A program made the position numbers and the translations under genes. DNA of 64,000 bases, from contig CADACE010000013.1 of assembly GCA_902786265.1 (NCBI GenBank), positions 99,985 through 163,984 on the forward strand, read 5' to 3'. Position 1 is the first letter of the stretch; each line of letters opens with the position of its first letter. The notes beneath the pieces were generated by a model. The model had not been told where the DNA came from. It searched no databases and saw nothing but the letters and a program-made list of their open reading frames with translations. The stretch comes from an uncultured Chloroflexota bacterium (GTDB taxonomy: Bacteria > Chloroflexota > Anaerolineae > Anaerolineales > Anaerolineaceae). Below are positions 54,340-63,535 of the stretch, one piece after another.

Positions 54340-54600
54340 GGAAGTAAAGACAATTATGCCTCAACAGAGAGCCTGTGATGCTGGAAATCAGGTGAGAAAC
54401 AATTTGTTAAATGGACCGCTGAGGGCGCAGTCAAAGGCGGAGTCTCTTCGCCGAGTATTCTGCGACGTTGAAGACAGACGTTACCTGTCGGGGATATGAT
54501 GGTATCCTGCTAAGCGCACGGTATGGACCGTGAATCAAGGTGGCACCGCGGGTTATAAGAATTCGCCCTTGACGGAGATTATTCTGTCAGGGGCTTTTTT
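54340..54600 (+). promoter_or_regulatory. T-box riboswitch, tryptophan-specific
   Basis: A leader RNA that reads tRNA-Trp charging. Stem I carries AGAGAGCC followed by GCTGGAAATCAGG (54366-54392), the typical AG-bulge and terminal-loop region. The specifier is probably UGG at 54412-54414, followed by the usual purine and ACC-NNN-GAG pattern. The T-box AAGGTGGCACCGCG is at 54538-54551. The terminator that it replaces is GCCCTTGAC with GTCAGGGGC and a T run (54565-54600). Uncharged tRNA-Trp would let transcription continue into trpBA and the importer behind. Confidence 0.92.
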
Positions 54601-54656
54601 ATTAAATCCGCGGGAGTATTACAAAACAGCAGCGCTGTTCGGAAAGAGAATGGTTT

Positions 54657-55841
54657 ATGAGTAAAGGAAGATTTGGAAATCACGGGGGACAATATATCCC
54701 GGAAACATTGATGAATGCGGTGATCGAACTGGAAGAAGCTTACAAATTCTTCAAAGATGATCCCGAATTCAACCGGGAGCTCAGTGAACTCTTTAATGAA
54801 TATGCCGGCCGGCCGTCCCGGCTGTACTATGCCGAAAAGATGACGAAAGATTTAGGCGGTGCAAAGATTTATCTGAAGCGGGAAGACCTGAATCACACCG
54901 GAGCACATAAGATCAATAATGTTCTCGGTCAGGCTCTGCTGGCGAAAAAGATGGGGAAAACCCGTCTGATCGCGGAAACCGGTGCAGGCCAGCATGGGGT
55001 TGCTACTGCAACAGCTGCCGCGTTGATGGATATGGAATGTGTCGTGTTTATGGGAGAGGAAGACACGAAACGGCAGGCATTGAATGTCTATCGCATGCAT
55101 CTGTTAGGTGCGCAGGTCGTTCCCGTAAAAACAGGCACAGCTACGCTGAAGGACGCGGTATCCGAAGCAATGAGGGAATGGACATCCCGCATCAGCGATA
55201 CGCATTATTGTCTTGGGTCCGTGATGGGACCGCATCCCTTCCCGACTATTGTCCGGGACTTTCAATCCGTTATATCGAAAGAGATCAAAAGCCAGATCAT
55301 GGAAAAGGAAGGAAAGCTTCCGAACGCGGTTATCGCCTGTGTCGGCGGCGGATCCAATGCGATCGGCAGTTTTTATCATTTCATCGAAGACAGGGAAGTT
55401 CGCCTGATCGGCTGTGAGGCGGCCGGCAGAGGAATTGATACTTATGAAACAGCCGCCACCATCGCTGTCGGGAAACCGGGGATTTTCCACGGAATGAAAT
55501 CTTATTTCTGCCAGAATGAATACGGACAGATCGCGCCGGTTTATTCGATTTCGGCGGGGCTGGATTATCCGGGGATCGGACCTGAGCATGCCTACCTTCA
55601 CGATACGGGACGCGCGGAATATGTTCCGGTCACTGATGAAGAAGCGGTTTGTGCATTTGAATATCTTGCCCGGACTGAGGGAATCATTCCTGCTATAGAA
55701 TCCGCTCATGCTGTTGCCCATACCATGAAAATTGCCCCGGAGATGGACAGGGACCAGATCCTTGTGGTCACAATTTCCGGAAGAGGCGATAAGGACTGTG
55801 CCGCAATTGCCCGTTACAGAGGGGAGGACATTCATGAGTAA
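54657..55841 (+). CDS. trpB: Tryptophan synthase beta chain (TrpA-coupled)
   Basis: PLP enzyme of 394 residues that condenses indole with serine. The PLP lysine is Lys85 in HTGAHKINN. The catalytic Glu is in [12 protein letters not shown], the phosphate-binding loop is [13 protein letters not shown], and the C terminus has SGRGDKDC. It follows a Trp T-box and overlaps trpA by 8 bases, the usual arrangement for a TrpA2B2 complex. The other pathway genes (trpEGDCF) are not in the window. A second, different trpB lies at 60602. Confidence 0.96.
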   Translation: MSKGRFGNHGGQYIPETLMNAVIELEEAYKFFKDDPEFNRELSELFNEYAGRPSRLYYAEKMTKDLGGAKIYLKREDLNHTGAHKINNVLGQALLAKKMGKTRLIAETGAGQHGVATATAAALMDMECVVFMGEEDTKRQALNVYRMHLLGAQVVPVKTGTATLKDAVSEAMREWTSRISDTHYCLGSVMGPHPFPTIVRDFQSVISKEIKSQIMEKEGKLPNAVIACVGGGSNAIGSFYHFIEDREVRLIGCEAAGRGIDTYETAATIAVGKPGIFHGMKSYFCQNEYGQIAPVYSISAGLDYPGIGPEHAYLHDTGRAEYVPVTDEEAVCAFEYLARTEGIIPAIESAHAVAHTMKIAPEMDRDQILVVTISGRGDKDCAAIARYRGEDIHE

Positions 55842-56604
55842 TATCGCGAAAGCATTTGAAAACGGTAAGGCTTTTATTCCTTTTGTTACCTGCGGTTATC
55901 CGGATCTGGAGACTACAGCTGAAGTCGTCCGCGCGGCAGTCCAAAACGGTGCGGATCTGATAGAGCTCGGAATTCCGTTTTCCGATCCCACGGCGGAGGG
56001 TCCGGTGATCCAGAATGCCAATCTCCAGGCTCTGCAGGGCGGCATCACCACGGATCAGATATTTGATTTTGTCCGGAACCTGCGGAAAGAAATCAAAACT
56101 CCCATGGTTTTTATGACATACGCTAATGTCGTTTTTTCCTATGGCGCTGAAAAGTTCATCTCCACGTGCAGCCGTATCGGCATCGACGGATTGATCCTTC
56201 CGGATATTCCTTTTGAGGAAAAAGATGAATTTCTGCCTTTTTGCCATCAATATGATGTGGACTTGATTTCCATGATCGCCCCGACTTCCGACAAACGGAT
56301 CGCGATGATCGCCAAAGAAGCGGAAGGGTTTCTTTATATTGTTTCCAGCCTTGGCGTGACCGGGACCAGAAGTGAAATAAAAACGGATCTGAGCGCGATC
56401 ATAAAAGCCGTAAGGGAAAATACGGATATTCCATGCGCGATCGGTTTCGGTATTTCCACGCCGGAGCAGGCACAAAAAATGGCGTCTATATCGGATGGTG
56501 CTATCGTTGGCTCCGCAATCATCAAACTCATCGGAAAATACGGCAAAGAAGCACCGGAATATGTCGGTGCATACGTAAAATCCATGAAGGACGCAATATC
56601 GTAG
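55834..56604 (+). CDS. trpA: Tryptophan synthase alpha chain
   Basis: A 256-residue TIM barrel that releases indole from indole-3-glycerol phosphate and channels it to TrpB. The catalytic Glu49 equivalent is Glu44 in [11 protein letters not shown]. The position of the second catalytic residue, Asp60 in Salmonella, is Glu55 here (TAEGPVIQ). The phosphate-binding GFGIST segment and VGSAIIK near the C terminus are present. The start at 55834 is set by a GGGGAGGA site and the 8-base overlap with trpB. Confidence 0.95.
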   Translation: MSNIAKAFENGKAFIPFVTCGYPDLETTAEVVRAAVQNGADLIELGIPFSDPTAEGPVIQNANLQALQGGITTDQIFDFVRNLRKEIKTPMVFMTYANVVFSYGAEKFISTCSRIGIDGLILPDIPFEEKDEFLPFCHQYDVDLISMIAPTSDKRIAMIAKEAEGFLYIVSSLGVTGTRSEIKTDLSAIIKAVRENTDIPCAIGFGISTPEQAQKMASISDGAIVGSAIIKLIGKYGKEAPEYVGAYVKSMKDAIS

Positions 56605-56680
56605 CAAAGAAATTCTGACATTATTTATGTCAGGATCTTACAATGGGGAAAGACCCCAAAAAATCGAAAGAGGAATTATT

Positions 56681-57679
56681 ATGAAAAAATTGTCGTTATT
56701 TTTAGCATTTATGCTGATGTGTGTTGTCTTCAATGCAGCATGTGCGCAAAGTGATTCACTGATCGTGTACACTTCCATGCCGCTGACAGTTGCCGACACA
56801 ATTATCGCGGGATTTACGGAACAGACCGGGATCAAGGTCGAAACAGTTGTGGCCTCCGGCGGAGAATTGCTGACCAGAATCGCAGCGGAAGCGGAAAATC
56901 CGCTCGGTGATGTGATGATGAGCGGTACCATCAGCAATGTGACCAATTCCATGAACCTGTTTGAAGATTACACCACCGCAAACGAAGAATTTGCCCTGGA
57001 TAATATGAAGAATACGGAAGGCCCGCTTACCCGTTTTGATGTGATCGGCAGTGTTTTGATCGTAAACAATAAACTGATCGGAGACATTGAGATCACGGGA
57101 TATGAAGACCTGCTGAAACCCGAGCTGAAAGGCAAGATCGCCATGGCAGATCCGAATAAAGCTTCTTCAGCATGGGAACATGTCGTCAATATGCTTTACG
57201 CCATGGGCAAAGGTGATCCGGAGCAGGGCTGGGATTATGTGGAAAAATTCTGTGAACAGCTGGACGGAAAACTCCTCGGCGGATCCTCAGCCGTTTATAA
57301 AGGCGTTGTGGATGGTGAGTATACGGTCGGCCTGACCTCTGAAGGCAGCGCTGCCAATCAGGTATCCTCCGGTGCGGATGTCTCTATCGTCTATATGAAA
57401 GAAGGGATCATCTTCCGCGGTGACGGTGTATACATCATAAAAGGCGCCAAAAATCTGGATAACGCCAAACTTTTCCTGGATTACTGCACATCCTATGATA
57501 CACAGGTCATGATGAATAATGACCTCAACTGCCGTTCTGTTCGGTCGGATGTACCGGCAAGCAGCACACTGCCTGCAGCGGGTTCTTTGAATATTCTTGA
57601 CGCTCCGGAAGAAGAAGCTTCGGCTCATAAAGCTGAATGGATGGAGCGCTTTACCGATATTTATATCGATATGCAATAA
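56681..57679 (+). CDS. ABC transporter substrate-binding protein, family 6-like, in the trp operon
   Basis: Exported binding protein of 332 residues, paralogous to the one at 21688. The signal peptide ends near NAACAQ. The mature start DSLIVYTSMPLTVADTIIAG, the PELKGKIAMADPNKASSAWE segment and GEYTVGLTSEGSA match its paralogue. No adjacent tyrosine pair for iron is apparent. It follows trpA by 76 bases, with only a small hairpin (CTGACAT with ATGTCAG, 56615-56633) and no T run, so it is likely controlled by the Trp T-box. A substrate linked to tryptophan is therefore a reasonable guess. The ATG at 56681 has an AGAGGAA site. Confidence 0.82.
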   Translation: MKKLSLFLAFMLMCVVFNAACAQSDSLIVYTSMPLTVADTIIAGFTEQTGIKVETVVASGGELLTRIAAEAENPLGDVMMSGTISNVTNSMNLFEDYTTANEEFALDNMKNTEGPLTRFDVIGSVLIVNNKLIGDIEITGYEDLLKPELKGKIAMADPNKASSAWEHVVNMLYAMGKGDPEQGWDYVEKFCEQLDGKLLGGSSAVYKGVVDGEYTVGLTSEGSAANQVSSGADVSIVYMKEGIIFRGDGVYIIKGAKNLDNAKLFLDYCTSYDTQVMMNNDLNCRSVRSDVPASSTLPAAGSLNILDAPEEEASAHKAEWMERFTDIYIDMQ

Positions 57680-57691
57680 AACGAATCATTA

Positions 57692-57731
57692 ACAGCGCGG
57701 TTTTTCGTCATAAGATGGGAAACCGCGCTGT
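57692..57731 (+). other. Intercistronic hairpin without T run
   Basis: ACAGCGCGGTTT (57692-57703) pairs perfectly with AAACCGCGCTGT (57720-57731). No T tract follows; the ATPase ribosome site (CAGGAGA) does. It probably protects the upstream message from 3' degradation and so raises binding-protein level. Confidence 0.75.
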
Positions 57732-57746
57732 CCCAGGAGAACAGGT

Positions 57747-58844
57747 ATGAGTGTTTCAATACAGGCCCGGCATATTGTAAAAAAATTTGACAAGACCACA
57801 GTGATCCCGGATCTTTCTGTCGAGATCAAAAACGGAGAATTATTTACGCTGCTCGGCCCCTCCGGCTGCTGTAAAACCACTTTTCTCCGGATGATAGCCG
57901 GATTTACCAGTATTGAAGGCGGCGAGATCTGTTTTGACGGCAAATCGATAAATAACATTCCTGCCTATGCGAGAGATATCGGCATGGTTTTCCAAAACTA
58001 CGCTATTTTTCCGCACCTGACAGTCCGTAAAAATATTGAATACGGCTTAGCGCTCAGACATCTTTCTCAAAATGAAATCAAAAAACGGGTCGATGAAATT
58101 CTGTCTGTTGTCAAAATTGAGGAATACGCGGACAAAATGCCGGAAAAGCTTTCCGGCGGGCAGCAGCAGCGGGTAGCCCTTGCCCGTGCGATTGTGATCA
58201 AACCTCAGGTCCTGCTGATGGACGAACCGCTTTCCAACCTTGACGCAAAGCTTCGGATCGAAATGCGCGGCGCCATCCGCAGCATTCAGCAAAACATCGG
58301 GATAACAACGGTCTATGTGACCCATGATCAGGAAGAGGCCCTGGCGATATCGGACCGGATCGCGGTGATGCGTTCGGGCACGATCCAGCAGGTCGGGACA
58401 CCGATAGAGATTTATACAAGGCCTTCCAACGTGTTTGTTTCCACTTTCATCGGGCGCTCAAACCTTCTTTACGCGCAGCGTGCAGGCGAAGATGAGCTGA
58501 AATTCGGCAGCGGATTTCGGATCCGGGTCCCGGGAATCAGAATTCCGCAGAATGAAAACCGTGTGATCGCTGCCATACGGCCGGAAGAACTTTCCATCAG
58601 CAGCGGAGACGGCATCCCGGCTGTTGTTAAGACGAGAACATTCCTGGGGAAATACGTCATGTATGAAATTGCCTTCCCCGGGGAGATATCCGTCCCTGAT
58701 ATGCCTCCGTGTGAATTTTCTCAGGATCTGGGACATGCAGATCATCTTCTTGACATTGGGGATCAGGTATTTTTCAAGCCCAATACGGCAAAAATCAACA
58801 TTTTCTCTTCAGATCAAATGACAAATTACGCGTTGGTGAGGTGA
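57747..58844 (+). CDS. ABC transporter ATP-binding protein with altered Walker A
   Basis: ATPase of 365 residues, paralogous to that at 22991. Q-loop MVFQNYAIFPHL, signature LSGGQQQR, Walker B VLLMDEPLSNLD and switch His VTHDQEEA are normal. Walker A reads GPSGCCKTT: the Gly just before the catalytic Lys43 is Cys42 (codon TGT at 57870-57872), one base away from GGT. A C-terminal regulatory domain is present (240-365). If the change is real, ATP binding may be reduced; a sequence error is possible. It sits 4 bases before the permease. Confidence 0.9.
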   Translation: MSVSIQARHIVKKFDKTTVIPDLSVEIKNGELFTLLGPSGCCKTTFLRMIAGFTSIEGGEICFDGKSINNIPAYARDIGMVFQNYAIFPHLTVRKNIEYGLALRHLSQNEIKKRVDEILSVVKIEEYADKMPEKLSGGQQQRVALARAIVIKPQVLLMDEPLSNLDAKLRIEMRGAIRSIQQNIGITTVYVTHDQEEALAISDRIAVMRSGTIQQVGTPIEIYTRPSNVFVSTFIGRSNLLYAQRAGEDELKFGSGFRIRVPGIRIPQNENRVIAAIRPEELSISSGDGIPAVVKTRTFLGKYVMYEIAFPGEISVPDMPPCEFSQDLGHADHLLDIGDQVFFKPNTAKINIFSSDQMTNYALVR

Positions 58845-58848
58845 GAAA

Positions 58849-60507
58849 ATGAAAGGTTTTCGCCCGGATATCTGGAAACTTATCACCGTTATCATCCTGA
58901 TCCTGTTTATTTTCTTTCTTGTCTATCCCATGTTTTCCATGCTCATCAAGGGATTTCAGGATCCTGCCACAGGTGAGTGGACGCTGAAGCATTACCAAAA
59001 GTTTTTCAACAAACGGTATTACTACCGTGCGCTGATCAACAGTTTCAAGGTAACCTTTTCCGTCACGATCCTTGCCATTCTGGTCGGGGTTCCCATCGCT
59101 TATTTTATGAGTAAATATCAGATAAAGGGCAGAAGGTTTCTGGAAATCGTTATTATCATCTCCATGATGTCTCCGGCGTTTATCGGGGCTTATTCCTGGA
59201 TCCTTCTGCTGGGCAGGAACGGGGTCGTCACAAGGTTTATGTCTGAGCATATCGGCATAAACACCCCTTCGATTTACGGATTTGGCGGGATCCTGCTGGT
59301 TTTTACCCTCAAATTATATCCTTTCATATATATGTATGTCTCGGGGGCTTTGAAAAAGTTTGACGTTTCGCTGGAAGAAGCCGCGGAAAGTCTTGGCTGT
59401 CACGGTCCCCGGAAGCTGTTTGGGATCGTGCTTCCCCTGATCACGCCTTCCATATTTGCCGGAGCCCTGATGGTTTTCATGAATTCGCTGGCTGATTTTG
59501 GGACGCCGCAGCTGATCGGTGAGGGATTCGTGACCATGCCGGTCCTGGTTTATTCCGAGTTTGTGAGTGAGATGGGCGGTGAAGCGCATTTTGCGGCGGC
59601 TATGGCTGATATCATGATTTTCATTACCGCTGTTATGTTCACCCTGCAGAAATCCTACATCAACCGCAAATCCTACACCATGAGTTCGCTGAGACCGATC
59701 CAAAAAGGCGAGCTGCACGGCATACGATCCCTGCTGGTACACGGTTTCATCTACCTGGTGGTGCTGCTTTCAATTATCCCGCAGCTGACCGTTATTTACA
59801 CGTCATTTCTGAATACGAACGGTTCGATTTTTCTGCCGGGGTATTCTCTGGTCAGCTACAGAAAGATCTTCTCGACACTGGGGACCGCGATCAGAAACAC
59901 ATATTTGTATGGAGCCGCGGCGATTCTTCTGATCCTGGTGCTGGGCGTGCTTATTGCTTATATTTCCGTCAGGCGGAGAAATGTCCTGACCGGGATCATC
60001 GACACAATTACCATGATGCCATACATCATTCCCGGATCGGTCCTTGGGATAACGCTGCTGCTTTCCTTCAATAAAAAACCTGTGATCCTGAGCGGTACGG
60101 CATTCATTATTATTATTTCTCTGGTGATCAGACGCCTTCCGTATACCCTTCGGTCCAGTTCCGCGATCCTTTACCAGATCGATCCGAATCTCGAAGAGGC
60201 TTCCATCAGTCTCGGCTGCAGGCCCATGAGGACCTTTTTCCGCATCACGCTCATCATGATGCTGCCCGGTGTCATGTCCGGAGCGATCCTCAGCTGGATA
60301 ACGGTCATCAATGAACTTTCTTCTTCGGTCATTTTATACTCCGGGAAGACCCGGACGATGTCCGTCGCGATTTATACGGAAGTTGTGCGCGGAAACTATG
60401 GCACGGCCGCGGCCTTATCAACGGTCCTGATCGTATCAACGATCATTTCCCTTGTCATTTTCTTTTCGATTTCCGGTAAGGAAGGGGATCATTCGATCGA
60501 ATTATGA
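58849..60507 (+). CDS. Fused ABC transporter permease (FbpB-like), trp-operon importer
   Basis: Membrane protein of 552 residues, two permease domains of about six helices each. EAA loops are EEAAESLGCHGPRKLFGIVL and EEASISLGCRPMRTFFRITL. It is clearly paralogous to the permease at 24070 (551 residues) with near-identical length and similar segments such as PQLTVIYTSFL. The operon is thus a duplicate of the first importer placed under T-box control. The frame is intact, which argues that the transporter is in use despite the ATPase change. Confidence 0.92.
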   Translation: MKGFRPDIWKLITVIILILFIFFLVYPMFSMLIKGFQDPATGEWTLKHYQKFFNKRYYYRALINSFKVTFSVTILAILVGVPIAYFMSKYQIKGRRFLEIVIIISMMSPAFIGAYSWILLLGRNGVVTRFMSEHIGINTPSIYGFGGILLVFTLKLYPFIYMYVSGALKKFDVSLEEAAESLGCHGPRKLFGIVLPLITPSIFAGALMVFMNSLADFGTPQLIGEGFVTMPVLVYSEFVSEMGGEAHFAAAMADIMIFITAVMFTLQKSYINRKSYTMSSLRPIQKGELHGIRSLLVHGFIYLVVLLSIIPQLTVIYTSFLNTNGSIFLPGYSLVSYRKIFSTLGTAIRNTYLYGAAAILLILVLGVLIAYISVRRRNVLTGIIDTITMMPYIIPGSVLGITLLLSFNKKPVILSGTAFIIIISLVIRRLPYTLRSSSAILYQIDPNLEEASISLGCRPMRTFFRITLIMMLPGVMSGAILSWITVINELSSSVILYSGKTRTMSVAIYTEVVRGNYGTAAALSTVLIVSTIISLVIFFSISGKEGDHSIEL

Positions 60508-60546
60508 CCTTATATGATCCCGGGGCCATTCATTTGGCATAAAAAG

Positions 60547-60576
60547 ACGGCGCCGCAAAACCAATCGCGGCGCCGT
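60547..60576. terminator. GC-rich terminator between importer and second trpB
   Basis: ACGGCGCCGC pairs with GCGGCGCCGT (10 bp, 10-base loop). On the minus strand CTTTTT follows, so it mainly ends the second trpB transcript. The plus side has only a weak T stretch. Confidence 0.85.
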
Positions 60577-60601
60577 TGTACGCAGTGTACCCTGTGAATG
60601 A

Positions 60602-61822
60602 TCACTCAAACAGGTGATCTTCTCCGTATCCGTAATGTTCGATGACATAGTCCACGTCTTTATCACCGCGGCCGGAGAGGTTGACCAGGATGGACCCGGT
60701 ATGGATCTCTTTTGCCAGCTTCATGGCATAGGCTACCGCGTGAGAACTTTCGAGCGCCGGGATAATGCCCTCGTAGCGGGACAGTTTATAGAAAGCGTCG
60801 ATCGCTTCGTCATCGGTGATGCAGTCGTACGTGACACGGCCGAGACTGCGGAGGTAAGCATGTTCGGGACCCACGGAGGGGTAATCCAGACCGCTGGCTA
60901 CGGAGTAAACCGGCAGCGGATCGCCGTTTTCATCCTGGAGCAGGATGCTCTTGAACCCGTGCAGGATTCCTTCTTTGCCGTATTTCATGGAAGCGGCATG
61001 GTCGCCATCAGCGGAACCCCGTCCCAGCGGTTCGACCCCGTGAATTTCTACCGGGTCATCAATGAAGGGGATGAACATGCCGATGGAGTTGCTGCCGCCG
61101 CCGACTGCCGCGACCACGTGGTCCGGCAGGTTCCCGGTCATTTCCAGAAACTGGGAGCGGGCTTCTTCCCCGATGACCATCTGGAAATCACGGACCATCA
61201 GCGGGAAGGGATGCGGCCCCAGCGCGGAACCGATGCAGTAAATGGAATCCTTGTAGCTCTTGAGGTAGGATTCAAAGGCGGAATCCACGGCTTCCTTCAA
61301 GGCCTTCCGTCCGTGGGTAACGCAGACGATCTTCGCGCCGAGGATCTTCATGCGGGCGACGTTCGGAGCCTGTTTGGCGATATCGGTCTCGCCCATGTGG
61401 ATCTCGCATTCCAGGCCGAAATAAGCCGCGGCGGTAGCCAGTGCCACGCCATGCTGTCCGGCACCGGTTTCCGCGATGAGCTTTTTCTTTCCCATGTACT
61501 TTGCCAGCAGTCCCTCGCCCATACAATGGTTGAGCTTATGGGCGCCGGTGAAGTTCAGGTCTTCCCGTTTGAGGTAGATCTGCGCCAGTCCGAGCTTGCG
61601 TGACAGACGTTCGCAGTGATAAACCGGTGTGGGACGGCCCTGGTATTCTTTGCGGATCCGGCGCAGCTCCGAAATGAACTGCGCGGAGTGGGCAATAGAC
61701 TGATAGGCGTCGGCGATTTCCTGAAAGCCCGGGATCAGTTCATTGGGAATAAAACTTCCGCCGTAGGGTCCGTAATATCCGTTTGCATCCGGTGTTTTTT
61801 TCAAATAAGTTCGGTAATCCAT
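60602..61822 (-). CDS. trpB: Second tryptophan synthase beta-like chain (stand-alone)
   Basis: PLP enzyme of 406 residues. Lys96 in FTGAHKLNH holds PLP, Glu is in [12 protein letters not shown], the phosphate loop is [12 protein letters not shown], and the C terminus has [11 protein letters not shown]. It differs widely from the T-box-linked Trp[16 protein letters not shown] replaces [16 protein letters not shown], and a longer N terminus ([15 protein letters not shown]) is present. No trpA is attached. It may use free indole or act on another serine-type substrate. It is convergent with the trp operon and lies after the S1 gene, behind a terminator. Confidence 0.9.
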   Translation of the reverse strand: MDYRTYLKKTPDANGYYGPYGGSFIPNELIPGFQEIADAYQSIAHSAQFISELRRIRKEYQGRPTPVYHCERLSRKLGLAQIYLKREDLNFTGAHKLNHCMGEGLLAKYMGKKKLIAETGAGQHGVALATAAAYFGLECEIHMGETDIAKQAPNVARMKILGAKIVCVTHGRKALKEAVDSAFESYLKSYKDSIYCIGSALGPHPFPLMVRDFQMVIGEEARSQFLEMTGNLPDHVVAAVGGGSNSIGMFIPFIDDPVEIHGVEPLGRGSADGDHAASMKYGKEGILHGFKSILLQDENGDPLPVYSVASGLDYPSVGPEHAYLRSLGRVTYDCITDDEAIDAFYKLSRYEGIIPALESSHAVAYAMKLAKEIHTGSILVNLSGRGDKDVDYVIEHYGYGEDHLFE

Positions 61823-61845
61823 AAACGTTCCACTTTGTTACACGG

Positions 61846-61875
61846 AAAAAAGCTGCCCAATACAGAGCAGCTTTT
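61846..61875 (-). terminator. Terminator after the S1 protein gene
   Basis: Read on the minus strand, AAAGCTGC pairs with GCAGCTTT and a T run follows. It lies between rpsA and the second trpB start at 61822, so trpB needs its own promoter or read-through. Confidence 0.85.
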
Positions 61876-61897
61876 CAATACGTTTGATAATATGAAA

Positions 61898-63079
61898 TTA
61901 TTCTTCGCCCAGAAGAGCTTTCCAGTCCTGGTCAGCGTAGGCCATGGAATCAACACGGCGGATGGACAGGCCGATGCGGTGAGCTTCGGGGTCGATCTTG
62001 ATCACACGGACGGTGACCTTGTCGCCTTCTTTGAGGACTTCCTTGGCATGTTCGATGCGTTTTTCGCTGATTTCGGAAATGTGGATCAAACCTTCCAGAT
62101 CCTCTTCCAATTTTGCGAAGGCACCGAACTTGGTCAGGCGGGTGATTTCAGCGTTGAGCAGGTCGCCGATGTGATATTTCGCGATGCGATCGCTCCACGG
62201 ATCTTCCTGGGTCTGGCGGATGGAGAGGCCGATGCGTTTCTTGTCTTTATCGACGGAAATGACTTTGACCTTAACTTCGTCGCCGACTTTCAGAACTTCA
62301 GCCGGGTTCTTGATGTGATCCCAGGAAACTTCGGAAAGGTGGACAAGACCGTCCGCGCCGTTGATGTTGACGAATGCACCGAAATCGGCCAGGGAAGTAA
62401 CGCGGCCCTTGCGGATCTCGCCTTCCTGCAGGTTTTCAATGATGCGTTCTTTGACGGTTTCACGGGTTTCATTGCTGGCGGCGCGTTCGGAGAAGATCAG
62501 ACGACGGCGTTCGCGGTCCACTTCCATAACGCAGCAGGTGATCGGGGAACCGACCTGCTTGCCATAGCGCTGTTCCGGGGTGTCGCCGGTCATGCTGGCT
62601 TTGCGAGACATGCTGATCTGGGAAGCGGGAACAAAACCGCGCAGACCATCAAGAGAAACGATCAAACCGCCCTTGTTGTATGCCACTACCTTGCTTTCAA
62701 AAGCCGTTTTGTTCGCCATCAGTTCTTCAGCGTGCTTCCAGTTTTCTTCTTCACGGGCAGCCGTGTAGGAGAGAACCAGATTACCGTTGTTATCTTCAGG
62801 GTTGACGATGAAAACGGAAATTTCCTTACCAACTTCCAGGCTCTTCAGCTCATCTTCCGGAATAGCTTCATATTCTTTACCGGTGATGATGCCTTCAGAC
62901 TTGGTACCAACACTCACGAGGATCTGGCCCGGGGTGATGCTGGCGATAATGCCTTGACGGATTTCGCCCTGGCGGGGGAAGTCGATATTGACGCCTTCTG
63001 ATTCAAGAAGAGACGCCATGTTGTTATCGGCGTCAAGGTTTACACCCTGTTCATTAGGGTTTACGATATTTTCTGTCAT
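61898..63079 (-). CDS. rpsA: 30S ribosomal protein S1-like, four S1 domains
   Basis: A 393-residue RNA-binding protein. Four S1 repeats lie at about residues 37-105, 125-190, 210-280 and 295-365. Repeats 3 and 4 are the clearest (GRVTSLADFGAFVNINGADG LVHLSEVSW; AEITRLTKFGAFAKLEEDLE). The length and four repeats fit S1 of Gram-positive and Chloroflexota-type bacteria and not the six-domain E. coli protein. It helps mRNAs bind the 30S subunit or regulates translation. The last 25 residues are acidic. Confidence 0.9.
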   Translation of the reverse strand: MTENIVNPNEQGVNLDADNNMASLLESEGVNIDFPRQGEIRQGIIASITPGQILVSVGTKSEGIITGKEYEAIPEDELKSLEVGKEISVFIVNPEDNNGNLVLSYTAAREEENWKHAEELMANKTAFESKVVAYNKGGLIVSLDGLRGFVPASQISMSRKASMTGDTPEQRYGKQVGSPITCCVMEVDRERRRLIFSERAASNETRETVKERIIENLQEGEIRKGRVTSLADFGAFVNINGADGLVHLSEVSWDHIKNPAEVLKVGDEVKVKVISVDKDKKRIGLSIRQTQEDPWSDRIAKYHIGDLLNAEITRLTKFGAFAKLEEDLEGLIHISEISEKRIEHAKEVLKEGDKVTVRVIKIDPEAHRIGLSIRRVDSMAYADQDWKALLGEE

Positions 63080-63369
63080 TGCTGTTAATACTCCAACAAA
63101 AAAAGATTAGTATAGATTATAAAGTTGTTTCGGCTCAGATAAGAATATCCGTGACAATTTTCGGACATTTATATGACATGCAATAAACTCTCGTGACATT
63201 TGTCATGCTCTTTTGATGTATGTTATTTTTTGTATGATAAATTGGGACGCCTGAGGCGAATGACGAGGGGAACCGTCCCTGTCCTTGTTCTATATCGCTA
63301 CCACATTTTTTGCGATTTGTCAACGGACAACATTGCCGGTTTTCTTTTTTTAATTCAGGGTGTACACTC
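63080..63369. other. Non-coding region upstream of rpsA
   Basis: No gene is seen. The stretch has a palindrome TGACATTTGTCA near 63194 and an inverted repeat GGGACG (63244-63249) with CGTCCC (63274-63279). These could belong to the rpsA leader on the minus strand or be remnants of a small palindromic element. Confidence 0.4.
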
Positions 63370-63370
63370 A

Positions 63371-63510
63371 AGAAAAATAAGAAATAAGATATAAGAAATA
63401 AGAAATTTGAAGCAGATTAGGATACACTTCAAATTCATGATACATATGGGTTTAACTTCACTCTGAACTCTTCACACTTCACACTATCCCCTATTTCCTA
63501 TATCCTATCC
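63371..63510 (+). repeat. Heptamer-phased inverted array H8
   Basis: Left arm: five phased units at 63377-63411 on an ATAAGAA theme (ATAAGAT once, ending ATTTGAA). Right arm: eight phased units at 63455-63510 (ACTTCAC twice, TCTTCAC, CCTATTT, CCTATAT, CCTATCC). A hairpin is possible between AATTTGAAG and CTTCAAATT in the centre. It ends 12 bases before the ribosome site of the last gene. Confidence 0.8.
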
Positions 63511-63535
63511 ACTACGAAAAGAAGGGAGATTGGTG

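Noticed and set aside
5647..61822. Functional link between HipT (tryptophanyl-tRNA synthetase target in E. coli) and the tryptophan genes here
   Set aside because: The loci are about 47 kb apart with no shared regulation visible; the target of this HipT is unknown.
61616..63001. Plus-strand open frame of about 460 codons opposite rpsA and the second trpB
   Set aside because: It is antisense to two well-supported genes, is Phe/Val-rich in the manner of mirror frames, and has no family match.
63244..63279. Inverted repeat upstream of rpsA as an end of a transposon
   Set aside because: Only 6-bp arms, no transposase and no target duplication; reported only as a hairpin.
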